A stretch of 64,000 bases of DNA, taken from Gerris lacustris (lineage: Eukaryota; Arthropoda; Insecta; Hemiptera; Gerridae). This document shows positions 12,601-24,600 of this stretch, one piece after another; the first letter of the stretch is position 1, and the number at the start of each line of letters is the position of its first letter. A program made the position numbers and the translations under genes. The stretch is from positions 15,935,877-15,999,876 of the forward strand of contig OX578282.1 in NCBI GenBank assembly GCA_951217055.1, written 5' to 3'. The notes under the pieces were generated by a model. The model made no database searches and had not been told where the DNA came from. It saw nothing but the letters and a program-made list of their open reading frames with translations.

Positions 12601-15600
12601 TTTTCCTCTTTATATTCATGTCAACTCATACAAAAGACATCTTATTTTAATACCTTTTAACACCCTAAATAGTGGTCTTATTCGTTATTTGGAATTCAAC
12701 TTTTTTCCCCTTTTATTTTCCTCCCTCAGGAGGTGGTCCTTTGAATCATTGCCTGCCATAAGTCCAGAATTTGAGGTGCCAAATCTTTGCCCTCCGTCTG
12801 GCTTAACAATATATGCCCTAGTTTTAGGTTTCTGTATGAAGTACAAAAAGAAACCTTATATAACGGCACTGTCTGTCTGTCCTTACTTATGTGTAGTGCA
12901 CCTTACTTGTTTATAATAACAATTATTCTTTTTTGATTTCAGGGTTTTGGTAAACCTTGGGGAGATGAGATGAGAGAGGACCTGTTTGTTAAAATGTTAT
13001 CTGCTTGTCCTGACATTGTTAAGCCAGCATATAGACAGATAGATTCCTTCTTATCAACGATGGACTCGCCTAAATGGATACAGGGATTAGATTTCTTTAA
13101 TAAAGTATATTTATTTTTTATTTTTGTTCTTTATTGACTTTCATTTACTTTTACTATAATGAGTTAAATTTGTTTTTTTATTATTATTCAATGTATTTAT
13201 AAAAAAGAAGGAAAAAAAATCCCTGCACAACTATCCTATATGTGATTGAGTCTGAATATAAGAAGGGAATATAAAACATCTTTAATTATTATTAATGCCG
13301 AAATAAGTTTTTCCTTGATTAATTAAGGTTTGCTTGTCTTACGGAATGAAAATTTATTTTGAACATTGTCTATTTGTTGCAGTTAATAAATCAGATGGAA
13401 CTTGACTTTTCATCTCTACCAGTAAAATCTCGAACTAACTTAATTAAAGCAGTATTTGCTCCTCCATTCCTCTTGACCAAACTGGTTCAGAGTTTGCAAA
13501 GCACACACGTCTCATGCCGTATTGCTGCTCTTTCATGCCTGTGTACTTGTATTAAAAAACTTAATTCTCTTGAAGAATTCTACACAAAGAGTGTTATCGA
13601 TAACTATCTCATTTCAGTAAGTATTCATCCAGTATTATTCCAGTAAGTATTTAGGTGCATGATGGGGAGCCAGCGTGGCCGAGGTGCTCAGCTATCAATG
13701 AATCGAGACAAATCAAGGTTGTCGGTTCGATCCCGTGCCATGATGCTCTGATTTTAATAGCTCACTAGTGACCACACCATACCAGCTTCGGCGGTACAGT
13801 GTACAGGTATGAATGTGGGAAGTGGCTGGAACTCTCCACCACAGTGTTCCTGATGAAAATGGGCCCAATGTGTCCTGATTGCTAGGTTCGAACGAGTGGT
13901 TCGTCCTTCCCATCTAACCACTACCACTACTAGGTGTGTGATTGTCGATTGGGACAATGTGTTGAAAACAAAATAATGCCAACAACACGATGTTTATTTT
14001 TTTTCTCTAGAATATATCCTGTGCTGAAAGTATTATTGAAAATATTCAATCGTTCTGTACTGCTGGGTTGATCAATGAAGACAATTCAATCAAAGGTCTG
14101 ATTTCAGCTCTTGATTGCCTCTTATACTCCTACAAGATATGCCCTCAGCTTTTAGATTCTCTCAGGTAACGATATATATTTTTATTTAATTAATATGGTT
14201 TAATTAATATTATCTATTAGATTATGTTAATATGTTTAATATTAGTAGCTGATTTTTTTTTTTAAATTGTCGCTAATGTCAAAGCAGTGAATCAAAATGT
14301 ATTCTGTTTTGTTTAGTTTATTATGATTTTATTTTTAATTTTATAGAAGAGCCTATACGGAACAACAATTGTACACTCTTTCTCTAAGCAAAATAACACC
14401 TGCCTGTAAAACAAGATGTTTGTTTAGCAGTCACAATAATATTTAGGTTTTTTTCCCGCAGACAAAGCTTTTTACTATATTTTAATACAGAGAAACTCTA
14501 TACGCCATTATAACAAAAATAGTAAAAGTATTAAAATTGTGGCTACTTTTCAGTTAAACAGAGGCCACCTAAATTGAGCATCACACTTTTTTGTATAAAT
14601 GTGTGATTTTCCTTTGTCCCAAAGCACATTGAACTAAATATCCCTTTGTCCTAATAAGTAATTAGTCAAAGGTGTATAAACTGTACTGCTCATTTAGTCC
14701 GATGTGCTTTGGGACGAAGGAATATCACACTTTTATATAAAAGTGTAATGCCAAATTTAGGAGGCCTCTGTTTTTCTGAAAAATATGGAATCGTGATAAC
14801 TATCTACTTTCAACAAGACAGAAATGATTGAAAAAGTTATAAAAATTATTTCTATAATTTTTGACTTAATGAGTTCTTCTACCAAGTCCACAAGTATAGA
14901 TTATTTTTACTTAATAAAATGTTAATAAAAATGAAAGTTCTCCAATATTACAAATCTTATGAGCTAATTACGTTACTTTTGGAGGAGTGATTCTTTTCTT
15001 TACATACATACATACATTTTTGTTTTAGGTTCAAGCATAAATATCAAGCACTATTAAAAGATTGTCTTAACTTAATCAAATCTAAGCTGAAATCGGATGA
15101 TGACTGTGAAGGTAACAAAATGATTGTGGACTCTCAATCAGAGGAACTTCAATCTGAAATAGATACTAAACTTGCATCCCTAAAGCTAATTGAACTACTC
15201 CTTATTATCTGGCCTTTGGATTCATCACAGGTATGAATAAATAAACAAATAAATTGTTGCTCCTTAAAACAGAGGGTTTTTATGTATGCCCCATCTCAAT
15301 CAGATTCACTATTCTCTAAATCAATTTAAAGATTTTTTATTTTCTCATATGAAGATTTTGATGGATTTACACGTTTTGAGGTCCCCTGTGTCCAAAAAAG
15401 TGGGTTTTAGTGGGGCCTGGAGCCTTAACTACTGGGCTGATTTTTATAAAATTTGGCACACATGTTCAGAAAAATCATACCCAAAGTGAAATTGAGAAAT
15501 TAATTTTATCTCTAAATTTGGGGGCGCTACCCCCCTCCCAAAAAAAAAAATTCTGAAAAAAAAATTCTCGCAATAATGGTTCTGACGATTTTGATTAAAA

Positions 15601-18600
15601 AAATCTAAAATGTAGTCCATTTAAATACAAATTTAATAATATAAGTAGGTTTCCCGTGAAATATCTAGTTCCTGAGAAAATAGCTTTAAATGCGGGCAGA
15701 GAGACACCGAGCTCGAATCCCTGCAGAGGAGAAGTTATTTTTATGATACATTTTGATAAAATGTCCAATTATAAACAAATGTACCTACGAAAACTAATAA
15801 ATGGAAAACACTGGGCTAAGTAATTTTTTTGAGAAAGTTTTTTCTGAGTTCTCTCAGACCGACTTTTTTTTAAATAATATACAAACATTTATTTGTTTAA
15901 GGAAAACTTTGAATTTTGGTTGGAAGATTTAAGTGACTGTATAAGTCCTCACAAAGACATTGTTGAGGAAAGTTTGGTACTTATTAAACACATTCTAGGA
16001 TCAACTGGTAAGCTTTTTTATTTTATTATTATTAGCAAATGTTAATAAATGTTTTGATATTTTTCGTATAGGTAATGTTCAATGAGACAATGGATTGTGC
16101 ATAAATTGTTACTTATAGACTATAAGATTAGAGTTGGCACAATCGAAGGCAGGAAACAACAAACGTGGAGGTAGTTTTGGGGTTATAAAAAGGGAAAATC
16201 AGTGTTGCCATGTTATATTTTTTTTTTATAGGAACAGGGGTAGAGTAGGGCATTTTTTTCTAAAGTTGCATTCAAGTTGGCGGACCAATAGAATCGTTTC
16301 CCTCTCAAACTTTTCCCGCCTTCAATTGTGCCAACTCTAATCTTATAGACTGTAAAAAGTTAATTTTTTGTACAAAGCACTTTTCAATTTTGTTAAACTA
16401 TGTAATACATTGATTTATTTATTTGTTTCCAGGATACTTTACTGGTCGTCAAGGACAAAAAGAATTAGGCATCTGGATATACTGCTTGTCAAACAATTTA
16501 TCTGTTGATTCTGTGAAACTCATTGTTGAAAGTGTTAAGTACGCTGGTATTAATACCAAAGCTCTTTATAACGATCTCATAGCCGCTGAAAATATTATGA
16601 CACAAGAAGAACGAAATACTCCTACTTCAACATTGGAATTGGGCGATTATATTACTGGTATTATTTAACTTTATTTTAACTGTTATATTATTTTATATCA
16701 ATGTAATACTTAGCTATCCTGATTACAAGAGAGAGAAAAAACAGTACAAGGTGGTTCACACAGAACCGTCAGTTCGAATACGGTGAATTAAGAGCATGCA
16801 ATCTGTATAAAGCTCTGTCTGTTGGATAGAGCTTATTAGCTGCAATACTCTTTTACTTTCATTGCATTAGCCTGACGTCGAAACCAAGTAAAACCGATGA
16901 CAATATAAACAGTATACAAACGACTGTGTAAACAGTGCAAATGTAAACAAAGCAAGTGATAGAGAATCCTAGACAGTTACACTAATATGAGTACCGCTAT
17001 TCCCTCAAATCTTATTCAAACCGCACTAGATATGTTTAATTCTTTCCACTCCCGTCCTCAATTTACCTATGAATCCGAAATGAATAATAAAATTCCCTTC
17101 TTAGATACTCTAGTCATACGTAAACCCAAAATAACTAATCTCCGTAACATTGTAAACCAAATAATTAACAAACAAAATAATAACAATACATCCCAAACCA
17201 ATTCTTCTTCAGTTGATTCAAAATGCTTTTCAATAAGTTACATTAAAAATCTCTCCGAAAAAAATCAAGAAAACTCTTCAATCACCAATGACAAAAATTG
17301 CTTTTAAACCCTCCAATCCTGTTAAAAAGTTTTTAGTAAACTCAAAGACCATATTCCGCTCAATATGAAGACTAACGTTATTTATCAAATTGATTGTTCT
17401 GATTGTAATTCGTCATATGTTGGGCAGACTTCCCAATATCTTCATAAAGAATTTACCAACATACAGTTTGAAACCCAACTGTCCCAATACCACGGCTTTA
17501 ACTAATCATTACTCAAATACTCAACATAATTTTGACTTTGATGGTACCAAGATTTGTGCCCAAGGACATAACAAGTCAAATGTCCCCACCCTTGAAATGT
17601 ACTTCATTTCCAAAACTCCTAATACCATAAATTTCAGAACTGACACCAACAATCTAAGTAACAGTTATACAAATTTGATTAATAATTTCTAGTACAATAT
17701 TGTTTTTTGTTATTTTTCATTATTTTTTTATTCCATGTTCTTCATATAACAAAGTACTTTTTCATAATTGTATTCCTAGTTTTAGTTAGTTTTCTAGTAG
17801 TAGTAGTAGTAGTCTAGTACTTCCTACTAGAACGGGTAGGACGAACCACTTGTTCGAACCTTGCAATTAGGCCATCACTTAGGCCCTTTTTACGCCCCGC
17901 GGTAGAGAGTTCCAGCCACTTCACACATCATACATACCGCTTTGGCGGTACATTGTACCACCAAGGCGAGTATGATGTGATCAATAGTGAGCCATATAAA
18001 TCAGAGTGTCACGGTGAGGAATCGAACCCCATCTTGTTCCACTCAAGATTCAGTGATGGCTGAGCAGACGTGGTTTAACCCACACGGCCACGCTGGCTCT
18101 CTCGTTAGTTTTCTAAGTAATCATGTGTTCCACTACCTGACACCTTACCCTTTCCTAGTTTCTAGATTTTCATCCACTCTTCCATTCATTCCTTTATAAC
18201 ATGTTGTAGAGTCAACCACGACTTTTTTGTATTATTTGATTATAAACTTTGTTTTCCTGCTCTGATGATGCTAATAAATTTAGCGAAACGTTAGCATAAA
18301 CCTTCACAATGTGTTTTATTTGACAGCATCTCGCTAACATACCCTCTCATTAATATATAAAATGAAAAAGCATCTAAACATTTTGAATTTCTGATTAATG
18401 CTCAAGATATTAAAATTTTATATTTTTAGATAATCTAAATTATTATAACTACTAAAAAACCTGTTAATTTGTGCCATAATCCTTATTAACACGCCTTTAC
18501 ATCCTGGTTAACACAAAAATAGAGTATCAAAGGACAGATAGATCAGCTACTTCATCTATTTGTGCTTCATCTATTTGTACTTAATCTATTTACCTAGGTC

Positions 18601-21600
18601 TTAGGCTAATGTGAGGGTGCTAAACACTTGACCTAGGCAAACCGCCTTATGCATTTTTATTCAAATAAATAATACTATGCACTTCAAGCTCCATTTTTGG
18701 ACTTATCAAATTAGTAAAATGTTAAAAATAATATATTAATCTTTACAATTTTTAATTTTTATTTGCAGCTGCCCGACATATTGGTGAAACGGAGGCCTCT
18801 AACAATGGAAACGCTTATTCCTTAAGTGTTCCTTTTCTATCAATGCTGAAAATTTTACATGAAGATAATACTTTTAAAAATAGTCAAAACTTTGTAGTGA
18901 CATTAGTAGTTCATCTCTTACATCTTCAGGTAAGAATATTTTTTAATTATTTACATGCCTACAGTTAAATAACTCATTTGTAGTGATGTGCTATAGGGCT
19001 GTAAATAAAATAATTTTTTCCGTGGTAGGCTGTGAAATAGTAACTTTAGAGCCTAAAAAACATAGCTAAAATCCATTTTTTCATTACGTGGACTTAAAAA
19101 ATCTTTTCATTACTCCTAGCTGTAAAGAAAAAATCTTTTACGTCCTAGGCACTAAAAGATTTTTTCTTTTTTAGCTTTACGGTAGTTGTCAAAACTTCCG
19201 TTAGTACCGCTGCAGTCATTGTAGAAATGCTTCTAGTACGATAAAAATCCGCTAGATGTCAATGCGTTTAATTTATCTTTTCTTATAGTGTAACCTCATT
19301 TTAAGGTTTCTTTTTTTAAGTCTTAAGTATGTACTAATATTTGTTATTATTATATATTGATTAGTGATTAATATTTAATGTTTTTTCATTGTCTGCTACC
19401 TCGGAAAAAATAGCATATGCTACGCGACTTTGAAGTGTTTTTTCTTTACCTTGGCAATATTTACTGTCTCGCTTCGCTCGACAGTAAATGTAATTGCCGC
19501 GGTAAAGAAAAAACTCACTTCACAGCCTTGTAACATAATATACTATTGTCCAGGCAGTTAGTGCCAGAGAAGCTATGAATAAGTGCCTCTATTTGAATTA
19601 TTTGATTTTTTCGATGCCCCTTTACCCATGAATAATAGAAAATCAGGGTCATGAGCATGTCGAGCTCTCACCCCTAGCAAAATCAAACTATAAAAGGTTT
19701 AAGAGCATAAGATGGCACTTCTTTAGATTGTTACTCCCCTTATAACTGGTCACTGTCGTCTCAACAGACACTTGCAGCTGCTAGGCTTGGTTGAAAGTCC
19801 CACCTGTCGGCTGTGAGGAGAGGAAGATGAAACTCCTATTCACCTACTAAGCTGCTGCCCAGCGTTGGCCCGTCTTAGATGGCAAACCTATGGATTGCCA
19901 ATTCTTCCCTTAGAAGATTTTAAGGGACTGGCTATGACTTTTTGCGAGTCTGTCAGTCTGCTCAGACTATAGAAGAATCAGGGAGAGAATTCTTCACTAC
20001 CCCGGGTTTGCTCAATGGACCCACCCAAGTGGTCTATGTCTCTGGGTTTTAAAGGTGCGCAGAATGTTCTTCTTTAGAATGTTACTCCCCTTATAAAAAC
20101 ATAAGTGTGACATTCCTTTGTCCCTAAGTACATCGACTAACATCCCTTACCTTAATAATTATTTAGTCAGTCATTTATATTCTAAAAAAAAACTTAGAGG
20201 AGTAACAATCTAAAGAAGTACCCATAAAATGACCTTTTAGATGACTTTCTTTATTTTATATTTATAATTTCTTCTTTTTTTTTAGGCAAACTGTGAGATG
20301 TTTGTAGCCGTGCTGAAACTATATTCCAAAAGTATCCCATTTTCTGTCTTAAGATATGCTCATTCTTGGTGTTTAAGTTGTGGATTACCTCTTATTTTGC
20401 CTCCTTCGTTTAAAAAAGAATCAGTTTTTCATCTAACCTCAAAATATCTTAAAGCTAAGTCGAGTGACTTACCTGATATTAGTGTAAGTTATATATAAAA
20501 TATCTGTTGGTTTTATTATTAGTTTTAAATTTAACGCATTTTAAATGTCAAGGTCTTTTTAACTTCCTCGCATAAGCAGAACGTAAATTGAAAAGAAGTA
20601 TTGTGATGGTACAAGTATTTAATTTTGGTATGTACACTCACTGCTTTTTATTGGAATATATTTATAGATCTATGTTTAGTATTCAAAGTAATTAAGATTT
20701 GTTGGTTTATTAATAAAACACTGTGAGACGCTTGCATATGAAGGAAACATCATGGGTACATTGCCCTTTGCCAGTCGAGTCCGAGTTTGCTTGCCTCATA
20801 CATCTTAAAACTTACTACCTTCTATTTGTGTATTACTTGACGTAATACACAGGGGTTCAGGTAGGTTTGTTATGACTTTGTTCGACCTGATCCTCCGTCC
20901 ACTTTTATCTCAACCATCCAACACTTTTAAGTCCTAAAAAGTTGTTTGAAAAAATCTTGGTATGTTCTCTGTTGCTGCAGTAGTTTGTAAAGTACTTAAA
21001 TTACTGAATAAATGATAATAATATTTTTTTTTTTTAATTATGTATAAAACTGGTGAGGTAGCTCCTTAAATACTATTGAACTGTATAACTTGCGAAATAA
21101 TCTAGTTTCTTTGTGATTAAAGTATAGGAAAATTGGGTCAATTATTGAGAACATATTACTTAAGATATATAAAACTGCTTTCTTTAATCAAGACTTTTGG
21201 AACATACTTCTACAAAATACAGGGTGGAGCACGGTAGACGTATGAATTTGAAAATGTAATAAAACACAGAATGTTACAAAATAATTTTTTTTTTTTTATT
21301 TTTTCCTGATTAAATAACATGGGAAATTTAAATTTACCTAGATTTAAACAAAGTATCAGATAAGTAGTTCCCCTCACACTCCAAACACTGATTAAGCCTT
21401 TTTTTGAAGTTTTTGTGCACTCTTTCGAACATTTCCACAGGAATTTTGGCAATTTTGGCTCGCAATGTTGTTCTTGAGGGCTTCCTGGGTTCTGGGACGA
21501 TCACTGTACACCAAGGATTCAAGGTATCCCCACAGAAAAAAATCACAAGGAGCCAAATCAGGTGATCTTGCTGGCCAGTTTAAATCGCCTCTTAAGGAGA

Positions 21601-24600
21601 TGAGACCCCCGGGAAATCTGTCTTGCAAAAAGTTTACGCAAACCCTTGCTGTGTCGGCTGTGGCCCCGTCCTGCTGAAACGTGGAACATAAACTTCCCGT
21701 CCCCCTCTTTCAAACAACCCTACTCTCAAACGTCTAGGACCAATAGGGTGGGAGCAATCCCCTCTTCAAATTCATACGTCTGCCGTGCTCCACCCTGTAT
21801 AAACTTAAAAATCCGTCTGAGACAACTTAGACAAACTTTCTCATATACAAATTCATTATTACTTAGCCCAGTGTTTTCCATTAGTTTTTGTAGGTACATT
21901 TAATTATTATTGAACATTTTATCAAAATGTATCATAAAAATAACTTTTCCTCAGCGAGCAATCGAACCAGGCATCTCTCCGTCCATGTTTATAGCTATTC
22001 CCTAAGGAACTAGATTTTTCCCGGGTGGGAAAAATGGCTTACATCGTTAGATTTGTATTTAAATGGACTACAATTTAGAGTTTTTTAATCAAAATCGTCG
22101 GAACCGTTTTCAAGAAATTTTTTTTTTCAGAGTTTTTGAGGGGAGAGCTCCCCCAAATTTGGAGCTAAAATTTATTTTCGATTTCACCTCGGGGTATGTA
22201 AAATTTTGATTATGGTACCAGTCAGGTAGAGAGATAAAGGTGATAGACCACAGTCTCCCCTTCGAGGAGGATTGAACCTGGAACTATATGGAACTTTCAA
22301 TTTTTCACTAGAATATTTAAATTAATTACTCTGAACACCCAAAGAGATAATAAGTGAAAGATGAAACTTGTTTTTTAATATTGTATATCTCTTTTTTTTT
22401 AGGAGCTAAGTGAATATGAGCTGGAACTACTGATATCTCAAGTATTATTCTGTAGCGTGCGAGGTTGTGGTGCTAAAGTTTCGTCTAATCTTGTTCGACT
22501 TATAGTTATGAAGTGTCCCAAATTAGTTCCCTTTGCTCTTGATTATCAGCCTCTTGTCGACTCATTTCAACCAAGAAAAAGTGTGGACGGAGCTTCCAAC
22601 TCAACGCTCCTTGTTATGACTTTGTTTGAGTTTTTAAAAGATAAACCTGAATCAATGAAATTATACCAACACAGGTAACAATTAAATACACATTTTTTAA
22701 AGATAAACCAAAAAATGTGGTTTTAACGTTATATATTTTAATTTGGCCTTTTTGTTTAGTTTATTAACTTTGTGGAGGAGTAATATTGATTTATTATTGC
22801 CTCAAATGCTGATCTAGAATCTAGAATATGTAAGTTTTCTGCCAAAAAATGTTTCTGGTAGCCATATTAAATCAAATATGGCACATATAACAGCAAAATA
22901 ATATTTATTTATTTTTTGAACTTGCATAAGATCTCAAAATTTAATGATGTCACAGAAGTTTCAACTTCTGTAATTCACTAATATAATATTAGATTATAAT
23001 ATAATATATTGGGTATATATATTATATATAAAATAATATATTATATTATATTGGGTTGTTATATTAAGATAAGTTTTATGATAACATGAGAGAAAATGAT
23101 ATTGCCAAGTGATTTTCAGAGTTAAAAAATAACTTTATTGCTATGATGTTTTTTTTTAACCACAGTCATTGTTAAATCATAGAATTATGTGTTATAAAGT
23201 AAACCACATAATTTGAGGCAATGTTTTTAATTGGCCCTACTAAGTGCCAGGTCTTATTTATTTATTTATTTTTTTTTTATTATTTAAACAATACTTTTAT
23301 TTTTTTTAATATTTATATTTGATTTCTATTTCAGATTATGCCTGGAGTTAACATGTGGATTACCTAAATCGGACTCTTTAAAGGAATGTGTTTCATATAT
23401 CGGTCAAGTATTAGATACAGTGAAACTTACAAAAACTAGTACAAAGAGACTTTTAGGTACATGCTTTCCTCTCCCAAAAATGTATGTATTCTTGGTAGAG
23501 CAGTTCCATCATTTTTTTTTTTCTTTAAATTATTCAGTTTTAATTACAATTAATTTTGATCCTTGGGGCGAACACTGTATACCTCTCTCTGTTACAATTG
23601 AATTTGATTGTAATAATTAAGGTTTTATTAAGCTATATTTTACTTACTCAAATGTGAGATGTAAAAAAGAGAGAACGGTATAATAATAGTGCAAATATTC
23701 AATTTTGAGATTTTGATGGATTTCCACATTTTAAGTCTGGCACTTCTTTAGTTTGTTACTCCCCTTATAAAAATATACGTGTGGTGTTGTGGGACACCCG
23801 GTAGGAACGAAGTTCCTTACGCTTTTCATTAAATATAAATTATAAAATCACTGTAATAATTACGTATACATGGTGGAGTTAAAAAAGAGACAAAATTAAA
23901 AGTAACTAACTATTTTACTAGCGGAGTTAAGGCAAAATAAAATAAAAATCTTTTAATTATCTTTGAAGCGAGCGTCTTTCAATAAATAATGTATTGTATA
24001 TTGAGAAAAAAGTTAATGATAAATTTTATAGTTAAAGCAGATGGTTGTAGAACGAAAAAGAACTGTCCTCCAGGCCCCGTCGGCATATTACTCCAATTAA
24101 ATATTAAAATAAAAAATATAAATCATTAACTCACAAAAACTTCTGCTTGTATCAGGTTGAAATGTTACATGCTTGTTTCAATTGTACTGTAGGTGATGTA
24201 TACAAAGTTTCATTTAAATCTTTACGTTAGAACGTAAGATATCGGTAAAAACGTTGTTTTCTTTATTTTAATCGGTTTGGTCCGCTTTAATAAATTTAGC
24301 GATCTTTATCACTTCATAGTAGTGTCGGTGTTCGTTTTACTAAAAAAAAAAAATATTTAATAAAGTTGTTTGTCTTATTAAATAGATGAAGTTAGAATTT
24401 TTTCCCGTCCAAAAATTCCAATTTTAAATTCGAAGCTTACATTTGCGCGAGCGTTGCGCGTGAACGCTTGGGCGGATAACGTTGTCCAATGAACTTGTCC
24501 CGGACATTGGTAAAATGAACATGTGTACCAAATTTCAATTTCGTGACGGATTTTGCGTGACAGTGATTTTGTGACGGTGATTTTGGTCGTTTTTTTCGGA

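Larger units (their letters stand above)
16940..18335 (+). mobile_element. Penelope-like retroelement remnant (RT end plus GIY-YIG)
   Basis: A frame at 16987-17307 carries an RT-end motif (IPFLDTLVIRK) typical of Penelope-like elements. A second frame from about 17366 reads NVIYQIDCSDC and SSYVGQT, the start of a GIY-YIG endonuclease domain. A third frame (17390-17692) ends in LEMYFISKTPNTINFRTDT, a usual Penelope C-terminal pattern. The frames are shifted relative to one another, so the copy is dead. The 3' region is split by a SINE (17797-18103) and contains a hammerhead-like core at 18262-18288. The outer boundaries are uncertain. It lies in a URB1 intron, in the sense direction. Confidence 0.75.

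Noticed and set aside
16987..17692. Two frames of about 100 codons as host genes
   Set aside because: They carry Penelope-like RT-end and C-terminal patterns in different frames, so they are decayed parts of one retroelement.
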